A stretch of DNA of 64,000 nucleotides, from contig NZ_CP069362.1 of the NCBI RefSeq assembly GCF_029910535.1, forward strand, positions 1,612,001-1,676,000. Direction: 5' to 3'. Under the pieces are notes generated by a model. That model saw only the letters and a program-made list of their open reading frames with translations. It was not told the origin of the DNA and did not search any database. The position numbers were made by a program, and so were the translations under genes. This stretch comes from Marinitoga aeolica. GTDB lineage: Bacteria > Thermotogota > Thermotogae > Petrotogales > Petrotogaceae. Shown piece by piece: positions 55,017 to 63,823 of the stretch. Within the stretch, counting starts at the first letter, position 1. Each line of letters begins with the position of its first letter.

Positions 55017-56691
55017 AACGTAACGTTTTTAATTGTTCTTTTCTTAAATTTATGATTTGAATTAATTTTGTATATTCATCATTTGTAATTTCGCCTATTT
55101 TAAAATCGCAATGATAATATCCTCTGAATATTTCCTCTTTATATATAATCTCACCAATCAGATTAATTTTTAAATTCATGGCTTCAAAAGTAATTAAGAG
55201 CTTCGTATCAGCCATATTATTTATTTTATCTTTCAAAGCATAGAAAATAATATTTTTATTTGAAATACTCTCAATGTTTAATTTAAAAGCTTTTTCATTA
55301 TCGAGACGCCATACGTATTTATTTACAAAAACAACTCTTTTTAGAGGCACTCCTATTCCATTTAAATTCCATTTTACAGAAGTCATCTCATTTTCATTTA
55401 TTTCCTTATTTACTTTTAATATATATCCCATCTTGTTTTTTCCCATAATAGTACAACTTTTATTAAATGAATTGTTGTTTGAATAATATTCAATAGAAAT
55501 AGTATTTCCAAGTTTTAAGAATTTCTCGCAAATATTGATTACTTTTCCATTAATTTCAACGCTCTTTTGTGGAATAAAAATATTAATATAATCTCTTTTT
55601 GAGTTAAGAACTTTTGCTTCTACTCTAACTATTTTTTCATTAATATTAAAATTAATAAATACATCATTGTATTTCATTAAAGTATTTTGTAAAAGCCCAC
55701 CATAAAATTCTGGTATGATTTTGATTACAGCATCGACAATAGTTTTATCCAGTTTACCATTTTCAACCATTTTTAGTAATATTTTTGGAGCATCTTCTAT
55801 TTTAAGAGCTTTTCTCCATGGCCTATTTGAGAGCAAAGCGTCTGTAACTTCTGCTACTGCTAAAATCCTTGATAGTAATGACAAATCGTATTTATTTTTA
55901 CCAGAATACCCACTGCCATCTAAGTATTCATGATGATACTTAGCTATTTCAACATATTCGGAAAAATAATCATTTCCAGCAAATAAGAATTCTAATTTGC
56001 TAGTATGTTGTTTTATTTGTTCTAACTCCACGGGAGTCAATTTTTCTGATTTTTGAAGTATATCTTTTGAAATCCATATTTCTCCTAAATCATGTATTAA
56101 AGCAGCGTAATATAATTTTTCTATTTTATCCTGATTTAATTCCAATTTTTCTGCAATGAGTACAGAAAGATCAGCAATTCTTAAGGAATGATAATAAGTA
56201 TATGCGTCATGAGCTTTTAATATGTAAAATAATGAATTTATAGTTTGTTCAATAGCATATTCCCTTAAAACAGAATCTTTTACGTCAAGAATTATAGTTA
56301 AAAAATTTTTTAAATGTTCATAAAAGAGTTCTTTTAAAGTATTAATATTATCATATTTTGTTGTTTTATCCATTAGAATATAAATAAAACCTACAACTTC
56401 ATTTCTAAAAATAATGTTTTGTCCCAAAGCAAAATAATCTTCTATTCCATCAAAAAAATGCTTATTAATTGATTCCTCATATAACACAGAATCGAAATTA
56501 TTAATACGAAATTTATCTTCTACGGAAAAATACATATCATTCATTGAAAGATCAAAATCCATTTTTTCAGAATCGAAGTAAGATATAATTCTGAAAAGAT
56601 TATCGGAAATTTTAATACCTAATATTAATCTGAAATTGGTAACTGGTATATTGGCAATTATAGAATTTATAGAATTATAGTGTTTATTCAT
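55015..56691 (-). CDS. HD-GYP-like protein with altered GYP motif
   Basis: 558 aa. N-terminal GAF-like region (1-140), HD-GYP domain (about 150-320) with His200-Asp201 (IHDLGE), KYHHEYLDGSGYSG (251-264) and RILAVAEVTDAL; residues GYP of the c-di-GMP phosphodiesterase signature are GYS here. The C-terminal 220 residues look like a beta-rich, PilZ-like region, but no RxxxR is visible. Metal ligands appear kept, so phosphodiesterase activity is possible but not certain. Overlaps the LysM gene end by eight bases. Confidence 0.75.
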   Translation of the reverse strand: MNKHYNSINSIIANIPVTNFRLILGIKISDNLFRIISYFDSEKMDFDLSMNDMYFSVEDKFRINNFDSVLYEESINKHFFDGIEDYFALGQNIIFRNEVVGFIYILMDKTTKYDNINTLKELFYEHLKNFLTIILDVKDSVLREYAIEQTINSLFYILKAHDAYTYYHSLRIADLSVLIAEKLELNQDKIEKLYYAALIHDLGEIWISKDILQKSEKLTPVELEQIKQHTSKLEFLFAGNDYFSEYVEIAKYHHEYLDGSGYSGKNKYDLSLLSRILAVAEVTDALLSNRPWRKALKIEDAPKILLKMVENGKLDKTIVDAVIKIIPEFYGGLLQNTLMKYNDVFINFNINEKIVRVEAKVLNSKRDYINIFIPQKSVEINGKVINICEKFLKLGNTISIEYYSNNNSFNKSCTIMGKNKMGYILKVNKEINENEMTSVKWNLNGIGVPLKRVVFVNKYVWRLDNEKAFKLNIESISNKNIIFYALKDKINNMADTKLLITFEAMNLKINLIGEIIYKEEIFRGYYHCDFKIGEITNDEYTKLIQIINLRKEQLKTLR

Positions 56692-57400
56692 TTATGTCAC
56701 CTTTACTTTTGAAATTTTTTGAGGTTCCAATAATTAAATACATTCCATCTTTTAATAATTCAGGTGATTTAATGTTGTTGATTTTTAATAAATATTCAAC
56801 GGAAACTCCAAAAATTCTGGAAATGTTATATAAAGTATCGCCGTTTTTTACCTTATAATATATGTAATTATCTTTTTTAGGTTCCTCTCTATAAAATTTT
56901 TCAAAAACAGAATTATCCAGAGAATATATTTCCCTTGGAAGGGTATCTTCTATTACAAGGGAAAAATTATTTACATTTAAATTAGTACCTTCCTGACTAA
57001 CCTTTATGCCATGGATAGAAACATTTTTATATAAAATTAATATGGATATATTTGCATTTTTGATTTCATTGGAGTATTTTTTTATAACCTCATTGGTGTT
57101 TAATACTTTGAAATCATTACCGGAATAATCATCATATCTTTCAATTAAACCAATTACAAAAATTTCATTATTATTATATAAATATTTTGTGTAAGGCATA
57201 TAATAATCTTTTCCTTTATATTCTATATTAGCCAATAAGAAAGGAGTGTTTATATCAAAAAGATTTTTATTTAATTTAAATTCTAAAAAAGGTTTATATG
57301 CAGGAATTTCATAATACCCGCTATTGCTTTTAGAAAAATTTGTTGAAAAAGCCAATATTCCGTATATAAAAATAGAAATTATAATTATAATTTTCTTCAT
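56684..57400 (-). CDS. Exported LysM-domain protein
   Basis: 238 aa. Signal peptide (1-18), an unknown beta-rich middle region (about 25-175), and a C-terminal LysM domain (about 185-230: YKVKNGDTLYNISRIFGVS, INNI, MYLIIG). Probably binds peptidoglycan. GGAGGGATTATT precedes the ATG. Confidence 0.85.
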   Translation of the reverse strand: MKKIIIIISIFIYGILAFSTNFSKSNSGYYEIPAYKPFLEFKLNKNLFDINTPFLLANIEYKGKDYYMPYTKYLYNNNEIFVIGLIERYDDYSGNDFKVLNTNEVIKKYSNEIKNANISILILYKNVSIHGIKVSQEGTNLNVNNFSLVIEDTLPREIYSLDNSVFEKFYREEPKKDNYIYYKVKNGDTLYNISRIFGVSVEYLLKINNIKSPELLKDGMYLIIGTSKNFKSKGDINE

Positions 57401-57444
57401 AATAATCCCTCCTGATTTCTCAGGATAATTATATCATAAAATGA

Positions 57445-58179
57445 TTAAATTTCATTATAAATATCAATAAAAATAGTTTCTAAATCGAAATTTTTTTCTA
57501 ATAATTTAGAAATAGCTTTTACACCAAAAGTTTCTGTAACATAATGTCCAGCGTTAATATAAGTTATTCCCATTTCTTCAGAGATATTTCTGATGTGTTC
57601 TTTTATCTCACCAGTAATAAAAGTATCTACTTTTCCCTCTAAAGATTCCAGTGCATACGAAGCACCGCCAGAAATAATAGCAACTTTTTTAACATAATCA
57701 TTATTTTTATATATTAATAAGTCTTTCCTCTGAAAAACATCATATAAAATATTTTTAAATTCATCAAAAGGTTTTGGATCAATGTATTCGCCAATATATC
57801 CAACATCAAAAGGTTCTGTTATTTTCAAATTTAGTTTTTTTGCAATTTGAGCGTTATTCCCATATTCATTATGAGCATCAAGAGGTAAATGATATCCCAT
57901 TAATGTAATATCATTTTTTATAAGATTTTCTATGCGCTTTTTAAAATATCCTCTTATTTTAAAAAAGTCTTTTCCAAAAATCCCATGGTGTACAAAGAGC
58001 ATATCAACATTATTTTTTAAAGCTTCATCAAGGAATTTTTTGTTAAATGACACTCCAATAGCAACTTTTTTCACTTCATGTTTTCCTTCTATTTGAATTC
58101 CGTTAAAACAAAAATCATTAAATTTATCAACTTCTAACAAATCATTTAAAAATTTCTCTATTTCAAAAATATTAGCCAT
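57445..58179 (-). CDS. Nif3-like dinuclear metal centre protein
   Basis: 244 aa NIF3/YbgI family. Metal-ligand motifs: FVHHGIFG (His64-His65), GYHLPLDAHNEYGNN and the C-terminal NAGHYVTE. Proposed GTP cyclohydrolase I type 2-like or hydrolase; true role unsettled. Confidence 0.9.
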   Translation of the reverse strand: MANIFEIEKFLNDLLEVDKFNDFCFNGIQIEGKHEVKKVAIGVSFNKKFLDEALKNNVDMLFVHHGIFGKDFFKIRGYFKKRIENLIKNDITLMGYHLPLDAHNEYGNNAQIAKKLNLKITEPFDVGYIGEYIDPKPFDEFKNILYDVFQRKDLLIYKNNDYVKKVAIISGGASYALESLEGKVDTFITGEIKEHIRNISEEMGITYINAGHYVTETFGVKAISKLLEKNFDLETIFIDIYNEI

Positions 58180-58207
58180 AATTCCACCTCCACTTTTATT
58201 ATAGCAT

Positions 58208-58236
58208 AAAAAAAGGTCTCCATAATCGGAGACCTC
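58208..58236 (-). terminator. Terminator of the ABC ATPase gene
   Basis: Stem AGGTCTCC/GGAGACCT with a six-base loop, followed on minus by T7; four bases past the stop. Confidence 0.85.
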
Positions 58237-58240
58237 ATTT

Positions 58241-59344
58241 TTATATAATTGCTAATTCTGTTTCTTTATCAAATACATGCATTGTTTCCATTTCTAAAAT
58301 TAATTCTACTTCTGTTCCTTCGCGTGCGGTTGTAGTAGGATCAACCTTTGCAACTAAATATTGTCCTCCAATTGTAACATGTAATAACGTTTCACTACCA
58401 AGAGGTTCTGCAACATCTACTTTTCCTTTAACAATATCGTTTGTATGTTCTCCTTTATAAATTGATTTATCGTGAATATTTTCTGGCCTAATGCCAAATA
58501 TTATATCTTTATCTATATAAGCATCTAATTTTTCTTCAAATTCTTTAGGTACTTTAACTTTTAATTCTTCAGCAGAAATCCATAAACCGCCTTCACCTCT
58601 AACAATCTTTGCTTCTAAGAAATTCATAGGAGGTGTTCCAATAAATCCAGCAACAAATTTGTTTGTAGGTTTGAAATAAACATCATATGGGCTTCCTATT
58701 TGTTGAATAACCCCATCTTTCATAATAACAATTTTATCTGCCATAGTCATAGCTTCAACCTGATCGTGAGTAACGTAAACTATTGTAGCGTTTAATCTAT
58801 GGTGTAATTTTTTTAATTCAGATCTCATTTGAACCCTTAATTTAGCATCTAAGTTTGATAAAGGTTCATCAAATAAGAAAACTTTTGGGTCCCTAACAAT
58901 TGCCCTACCAACTGCAACCCTTTGTCTTTGACCACCGGATAATTGTTTAGGTTTTCTATCCAACAAATGAGCAATATCAAGGATTTTAGCAGCATTTTTA
59001 ACTCTTTGATCAATTTCTTCTTTTGGAAATTTTCTTAATTTTAAACCAAAAGCCATATTATCATATACAGTCATGTGTGGATAAAGAGCATAGTTTTGGA
59101 AAACAAAAGCAATGTCTCTATCTTTAGGTTCAACATCATTAACTACTTTTCCATCGATCTTTAAAGTTCCTTTAGAAATTTCTTCTAATCCTGCAATCAT
59201 TCTCAATGTTGTAGTTTTACCACAACCTGAAGGACCTAATAAAACACAAAATTCTTTGTCTTCAATAGTAAAACTTGCACTTTTTACAGCATGAAATCCA
59301 TTAGGGTAAATTTTATCAATATTTTCCAATACAACTTGTGCCAT
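58241..59344 (-). CDS. ugpC: Sugar ABC transporter ATPase, MsmK/UgpC/MalK type
   Basis: 367 aa. Walker [10 protein letters not shown] (about 37-45), Q-loop, signature LSGGQRQR, Walker [15 protein letters not shown]-loop VTHDQ, then the C-terminal MalK-like OB regulatory domain (about 235-367). No permease or binding-protein genes nearby, so it may energise several sugar transporters, as MsmK does. It follows the antitoxin-like gene by 14 bases. Confidence 0.92.
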   Translation of the reverse strand: MAQVVLENIDKIYPNGFHAVKSASFTIEDKEFCVLLGPSGCGKTTTLRMIAGLEEISKGTLKIDGKVVNDVEPKDRDIAFVFQNYALYPHMTVYDNMAFGLKLRKFPKEEIDQRVKNAAKILDIAHLLDRKPKQLSGGQRQRVAVGRAIVRDPKVFLFDEPLSNLDAKLRVQMRSELKKLHHRLNATIVYVTHDQVEAMTMADKIVIMKDGVIQQIGSPYDVYFKPTNKFVAGFIGTPPMNFLEAKIVRGEGGLWISAEELKVKVPKEFEEKLDAYIDKDIIFGIRPENIHDKSIYKGEHTNDIVKGKVDVAEPLGSETLLHVTIGGQYLVAKVDPTTTAREGTEVELILEMETMHVFDKETELAII

Positions 59345-59358
59345 TTAATACACCTCCA

Positions 59359-59622
59359 TTAATCTTCGAGATTTTCTATTTCTTTAAATATATCTTTAAT
59401 TTCATTATATTTGGATGGGTCACCTATTTCCATTAGATATAAATCTCTAATTTCATCTATAAAATTCATTAATTTTTTGAATTTATCAAACCCTATTAAC
59501 ACGAATTCTGGTTTTCCGTTTTTTGTGATAACTACAAATTTATTTTTTGATTCTTCAGTAACCTGTGAAAATTTTGCTTTAGCTTCAGCAACACTATAGA
59601 ATTTTAAGTTTTCAATATCCAT
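59359..59622 (-). CDS. Phd/YefM-family antitoxin without adjacent toxin
   Basis: 87 aa. The N-terminal YSVAEAKAKFSQVTEES and VVITKNGKPEFVLIGFDKF match the Phd/YefM DNA-binding fold; the C-terminal acidic part is the usual toxin-binding region. No RelE/Doc-like frame is next to it; the next gene is the sugar ATPase. A perfect 18-base palindrome covers its -10 (59636-59653). Confidence 0.85.
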   Translation of the reverse strand: MDIENLKFYSVAEAKAKFSQVTEESKNKFVVITKNGKPEFVLIGFDKFKKLMNFIDEIRDLYLMEIGDPSKYNEIKDIFKEIENLED

Positions 59623-59635
59623 TCAATTTCCTCCT

Positions 59636-59653
59636 TGACTATAATTATAGTCA
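59636..59653 (-). promoter_or_regulatory. Palindromic operator/-10 of the Phd/YefM gene
   Basis: Perfect palindrome TGACTATAATTATAGTCA, containing TATAAT on both strands, directly before the AGGAGG of the antitoxin. Typical of autorepression by this family; the binding is inferred. Confidence 0.6.
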
Positions 59654-59758
59654 TATTAATAAAAATAAAAAAGTCTGAATACACATAACTATATAAAAAT
59701 AATAAGTAATATAAATAATTATGCTATAAATTCTCTTGTTTTTATACAAATGAATTAT

Positions 59759-59797
59759 AACTTTCGCTTCGCGAAGATTAAATATTATAAACTAAAA
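59759..59797. repeat. Dispersed palindromic element, copy 1
   Basis: Begins AACTTTCGCTTCGCGAAG and continues with an A/T tail ATTAAATATTATAAACTAAA. Compare copy 2 at 59880. Confidence 0.55.
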
Positions 59798-59879
59798 TAA
59801 TTGCTTTATTTATAACATATATTAATTATTATATTTTTTTAATATATAAACCTTTATTTATTTTTAATGCTTCGCATTA

Positions 59880-59918
59880 AACTTTCGCTTCGCGAAATTT
59901 TAAACATTATAAATTAAA
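59880..59918. repeat. Dispersed palindromic element, copy 2
   Basis: Begins AACTTTCGCTTCGCGAAA and its tail TTTAAACATTATAAATTAAA differs from copy 1 at only a few positions. It abuts the GCTTCGC hairpin before it. Confidence 0.55.
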
Positions 59919-60030
59919 TATATCATAATAAAAGTTTTTATCTATTTTTAGCACATATAATTAAAAATATGCCTATGAGAGAATATTATTTTTGAGTATT
60001 TTTAATACTTTGTCTGTAAATATAATTAAA

Positions 60031-60055
60031 AATCTCCCTGAAAATCAGGGAGATT
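60031..60055 (-). terminator. Terminator of the fliE/cupin transcript
   Basis: Eleven-base stem AATCTCCCTGA/TCAGGGAGATT with loop AAA, five bases after the cupin stop, followed on minus by TTTTTAATT. Confidence 0.85.
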
Positions 60056-60060
60056 CTTAA

Positions 60061-60534
60061 TTATATGTCTATTCCAAAATTATAATGTTTTTTAATGTCC
60101 TTTAAAATTTCCCATTTACATGAAAGTCCTTTTTTAAACCTTACAAGATCGCCTTTTTTAATTTTGTATTTATGATTTTTAGTATGAACAACCACTTCAC
60201 CTTCAAGAATATAACATACCTCTGAATCGTCGTAATACCAATCGAATGTTGAAGCTTCTTTTTCCCAAATTGGCCATTTTTCAACATCTAATTTTTTTAA
60301 TAAATCTTCTGAAGGATTTTCGATAATTTTAACTTCAGGTTCATTATCTAAAAGAGTTCCCATAGGATCTCTTAAACCTCCTTCAGCACTTAAAATAGCT
60401 TCGCCCAACATCCCAAAGTATTCTTCAACATCTTCTTTTTTAAAATTATCATAAAGAAATAACTCCAGAGTTTCAAAATCAGCCTCTGGATGTTTTTCGA
60501 AAAACTCATCTACAGCTTTAATAATTTCTTCCAT
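60061..60534 (-). CDS. Cupin protein (TM1112-like) with N-terminal extension
   Basis: 157 aa. Residues about 78-157 match the single-domain cupin TM1112 of Thermotoga (VEKWPIWEKEASTFDWYYDDSEVCYILEGEV in two halves, GDLVRF-KGLSCKW). An extra 70-residue helical N-terminus is added (FFEKHPEADFETLELFLYDN). Metal ligands of classic cupins are only partly present. Ligand unknown. It follows fliE by 14 bases. Confidence 0.8.
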   Translation of the reverse strand: MEEIIKAVDEFFEKHPEADFETLELFLYDNFKKEDVEEYFGMLGEAILSAEGGLRDPMGTLLDNEPEVKIIENPSEDLLKKLDVEKWPIWEKEASTFDWYYDDSEVCYILEGEVVVHTKNHKYKIKKGDLVRFKKGLSCKWEILKDIKKHYNFGIDI

Positions 60535-60548
60535 TATCTTACCTCACT

Positions 60549-60857
60549 TTAAATTTGCATTCTCATGATTTCTTTATAAGCTTGAACAATCTTATTTGTT
60601 ACTTCTGTGGTTAATTTTAAAGATAAAGATGCCTTTTCTGCAGAAATAATGACATTATGAATATTATCAATTTTTCCTGCAGCATAATCAGCACTCATCT
60701 GTTGGGAAATTTTTTGAGTTTTATTAACATCATCAATTGCATTTCTTAAAATATCAGCGAAATTAAGATTTTTCGATGATGTTTTATTGTTTTTTTGCGT
60801 CCTTGCTATATTATTAACTCCATTTATTCCTGATACTCCAGGGATTTTCTCAATCAT
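60549..60857 (-). CDS. fliE: Flagellar hook-basal body protein FliE
   Basis: 102 aa. FADILRNAIDDVNKTQKISQQMSADYAAG and the C-terminal KIVQAYKEIMRMQI are FliE-typical. Joins the MS ring to the rod. Operon flgB-flgC-fliE. Confidence 0.95.
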   Translation of the reverse strand: MIEKIPGVSGINGVNNIARTQKNNKTSSKNLNFADILRNAIDDVNKTQKISQQMSADYAAGKIDNIHNVIISAEKASLSLKLTTEVTNKIVQAYKEIMRMQI

Positions 60858-60869
60858 AATCTACACCTC

Positions 60870-61301
60870 CTAAGCTCCACGACCTATAGATAACGCAGAA
60901 TTAAACATTGTTTTTGCAGAGTTGACTACAGCAACATTAGCTTCATAAGCTCTTTGGGCAGTAATTAAATCGACCATTTCTCTGAGAGGATTAACGTTTG
61001 GATATTTTACATAACCGTTTTTATCAGCATCTGGGTGTCCTGGATCATAAACCAGCCTAAAGGGACTTTTGTCTTCTTCAAGTTTTGCTACCTTTACACC
61101 AGATAATTGCTCATCTTCTGAATTAAATTGTTTATTTAAAACTTCTTTAAAAGTAACGATTTTTCTTCTATAAGGTCCTCCATTTTCTGTTCTCGTTGTA
61201 TTTGCATTTGCAAGGTTATTTGATATAACTTCTGATCTAAATCGCTCTGCAGTCATGCCACTTGCAGCAATATCCATTATCTTAAATGCATTTAAATTCA
61301 T
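60870..61301 (-). CDS. flgC: Flagellar basal-body rod protein FlgC
   Basis: 143 aa. IAASGMTAERFRSEVISNNLANANTTRT at the start and VDLITAQRAYEANVAVVNSAKTMF at the end are the conserved rod helices. The start overlaps the flgB stop by one base. Confidence 0.96.
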   Translation of the reverse strand: MNLNAFKIMDIAASGMTAERFRSEVISNNLANANTTRTENGGPYRRKIVTFKEVLNKQFNSEDEQLSGVKVAKLEEDKSPFRLVYDPGHPDADKNGYVKYPNVNPLREMVDLITAQRAYEANVAVVNSAKTMFNSALSIGRGA

Positions 61302-61705
61302 TATCTAATTCCTCCTATAGCTGTTTTATAATCTGAAAATCTATAATTAATTAGTCTCGTCAAAGCATTGTATTGTAAAGTGTTTTCCATCATTTTCACC
61401 ATTTCAACATCAATATCAACGTTGTTTCCATCTTCTCTATTAGATCTTGAATTATCTTCAATAATTTTATAATTAACTTCATTTATAGAAGGAATATTTT
61501 TTAAATGTTTACTGTTGTTCGTTTTTAATTTAATTTCATCAGAGTCGCCCATAGCTTTTCTTAATTCTTGTTCGAAAGTAACATCTTTTCTTTTATAACC
61601 AGGTGTGTTATAATTAGCTATATTATGTGAATAAATTTTTTGTCTTGTTTCTACAGCATCTAAAGCTTTTGGTATAATATTTATTGCAAGATCTTTTATA
61701 AACAT
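61301..61705 (-). CDS. flgB: Flagellar basal-body rod protein FlgB
   Basis: 134 aa. IIPKALDAVETRQKIYSHNIANYNTPGYKRKDVTFE and a C-terminal VDIDVEMVKMMENTLQYNAL are FlgB-typical. CAGGAGGCGG precedes the ATG. Divergent from csaB with 62 bases between starts. Confidence 0.95.
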   Translation of the reverse strand: MFIKDLAINIIPKALDAVETRQKIYSHNIANYNTPGYKRKDVTFEQELRKAMGDSDEIKLKTNNSKHLKNIPSINEVNYKIIEDNSRSNREDGNNVDIDVEMVKMMENTLQYNALTRLINYRFSDYKTAIGGIR

Positions 61706-61767
61706 TTTATCCGCCTCCTGAGTTATAATTCTATATGTTAGGACAAAAAACCTAAGGAGTTGAAAAA

Positions 61768-62787
61768 ATGAAAAAAATATTTCTTATTGGATATTACGGT
61801 TATGCGAATTTTGGTGATGAAATGCTTTTTGAATCGATATTAGAAGTATTTAAAGAAATCAATTTTGATGGAAAAATCTATACAATTTCAGATAAAATAA
61901 AATTAAATAAAAAATATGAATTTAAGATTATAGGAATAGATAAATATGATTTTCCAAAAATTATAAGCACAATAAAAGAAATAGATTTATTAATTTATGG
62001 AGGAGGAAATCTTTTTCAAACAGAAACATCATTAAGGAGTTTCTTGTATTATGATTTTTTATTTAATGTAGCAAAACATTATAAAAAGAATGTACTATTT
62101 TTATCTCAAGGATTTGGACATTTTAAACATAAATATGCTACAGCTAGGTTAAAAAAAATATTGAAATATAAAAATTTATATGGAATATTAAGAGATGAGA
62201 CAAGCTTTAAATTTGCCAAAATGTGTTCTGATAATTTTGATCTTGGAACAGATATAGGAATGCTTAAATATAAAAATATTATCTTTGAAAAAGATCCTCA
62301 AAAATGTCATATTTCATTAATCATAAAAAATAGAAAAAACTGGGATAAAATAATATACATATTAAAACAAGTTAATATTTCAAGAATAACTCCTATTGTT
62401 TTTAATAAATCTCAAGATTCAATTTTTGCATATGAATTTTTTGAAAAATATAAAGGCAAAATAAATATTTCTTTTCCAGTTTCGGAGGAGAATAAGATAA
62501 TAAATGAAATATTAAAATCGCAGTTTATTATTTCAGATAGATTGCATGGCGGTATATTATCCTTATATTTGGGTGTTCCGGTTATAATGTATAAAAATCA
62601 TAAGAATTATAGAGTTTTTAAAACAATAGACAAAGAATATGATTTATTTTTTAGATCTGAAGATGATATGATAAATTCTTTATCAAAATTAAATAGCTTT
62701 GAATTTGAAAAAATGCAAAAAAAGTATATAACTAAATTAAATGAAACACATGAAAAAATTGTAGGAATGGTCAAAACCTTCTTATAA
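61768..62787 (+). CDS. csaB: CsaB-family polysaccharide pyruvyl transferase
   Basis: 339 aa. The N-terminal GYYGYANFGDEML and the C-terminal SQFIISDRLHGGILSLYLGVPVI are the family motifs. CsaB pyruvylates a cell-wall polymer, which anchors SLH-domain proteins such as the Thermotogota outer sheath; the anchor role here is inferred. AAGGAG lies eight bases before the ATG. Converges with and overlaps the next gene by 17 bases. Confidence 0.9.
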   Translation: MKKIFLIGYYGYANFGDEMLFESILEVFKEINFDGKIYTISDKIKLNKKYEFKIIGIDKYDFPKIISTIKEIDLLIYGGGNLFQTETSLRSFLYYDFLFNVAKHYKKNVLFLSQGFGHFKHKYATARLKKILKYKNLYGILRDETSFKFAKMCSDNFDLGTDIGMLKYKNIIFEKDPQKCHISLIIKNRKNWDKIIYILKQVNISRITPIVFNKSQDSIFAYEFFEKYKGKINISFPVSEENKIINEILKSQFIISDRLHGGILSLYLGVPVIMYKNHKNYRVFKTIDKEYDLFFRSEDDMINSLSKLNSFEFEKMQKKYITKLNETHEKIVGMVKTFL

Positions 62788-63823
62788 TATTTAATGTTTT
62801 TCCATCAGTACAGAGTACCAAAATAATATCATCTGTAGGAACTTCGACATCTATAGGATAATCATCTAATTTTAAAGTTTCATAAATTTGAAAATTTTTA
62901 TCAATAACAAAAAACTCTCCGGTTATATGGGATATAGCGAACAAAAAATCATTTTTAGAATTATATGCAAAATCAGTAATGGGAATATTCTTCAAAATAA
63001 CTTTTGTTGTTTTATCTTTTAAAGAATAAATATATAAACCACCAAAAAGAGAATTTCCTATGATATTGTCATTAAAAATACCTATGTTAATTAACATTTT
63101 CCCAAATTGTGCAATTTTCTTCTGATAATTATCCCAAAATTCATATATTCCTCCATCAAAATATTCTCCTAAATAATATTTATCTTTGTATTTTTCTATA
63201 TCTATAGGAAATACAATTCTTTTTAAATTCATAATAAATTTTTTATCACTTACTCTGAATAAAAGTTTATATGTATTTAATATGTTATCTTTTTCGTTTT
63301 CATACATTGGAATTAATACGTCATTATTTATAATTGAAATAAAAGGTGTTTTTACTGGAAATTCGTAAAATTTTTCTATTTTTAAAGATTTTTTTTCCAC
63401 AATATATAAACCATATGGATTGGTAGTAGTTATATAAAATTTATCATTTAACACTTTCATATTTATTGGTCTGGCTTTTAATCTTAATTTTCTGCTTAAA
63501 TTGCCCCATTTGTTTATAACTTTAACGGATGGATCACCGTTATCTATAACATATAAGTAATTATTTATATAATAACCAGCCATTGGGCGAGAAATAATAC
63601 CATTATCAACGTATAATGTAACATCTCCGTTAACATAATCGATTACCTTTACTGTCCCACTGTAATTACATATTGTGGCATAATTTCCATAAATATCAAT
63701 ATGAAAAGTCCTTTCGCCAACAGGAATCCTATCGACAATCTGGAAAGTATCAGGTGAAGCAAAAGATAATCCAGATATTAAAATAAATAAATATAGAATG
63801 ATTTTTAAATTTGTTTTTAGCAT
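62771..63823 (-). CDS. Exported beta-propeller-like protein
   Basis: 350 aa with a signal peptide (1-22, ending LSFAS). The mature part consists of repeated blades of 40-45 residues (patterns such as NYLYVIDNG, DKFYITTTN, DDIILVLCTDG) as in YVTN/NHL or WD-type propellers. No enzyme motif seen. Probably periplasmic; function unknown. GGAGGTATTAT precedes the ATG. Confidence 0.7.
   Translation of the reverse strand: MLKTNLKIILYLFILISGLSFASPDTFQIVDRIPVGERTFHIDIYGNYATICNYSGTVKVIDYVNGDVTLYVDNGIISRPMAGYYINNYLYVIDNGDPSVKVINKWGNLSRKLRLKARPINMKVLNDKFYITTTNPYGLYIVEKKSLKIEKFYEFPVKTPFISIINNDVLIPMYENEKDNILNTYKLLFRVSDKKFIMNLKRIVFPIDIEKYKDKYYLGEYFDGGIYEFWDNYQKKIAQFGKMLINIGIFNDNIIGNSLFGGLYIYSLKDKTTKVILKNIPITDFAYNSKNDFLFAISHITGEFFVIDKNFQIYETLKLDDYPIDVEVPTDDIILVLCTDGKTLNIIRRF

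Larger units (their letters stand above)
59654..60030. other. AT-rich intergenic region with paired repeat elements
   Basis: No gene or RNA seen. Two near-identical elements of about 38 bases (59759-59797 and 59880-59918), each with TTTCGCTTCGCGAA and a shared A/T tail, and the hairpin TTTAATGC-TTC-GCATTAAA (59864-59882). A weaker relative lies at 28896-28935. Confidence 0.5.

Noticed and set aside
59654-60030. Toxin gene partner of the Phd/YefM antitoxin
   Set aside because: No open frame with RelE/Doc features on either strand in this gap.
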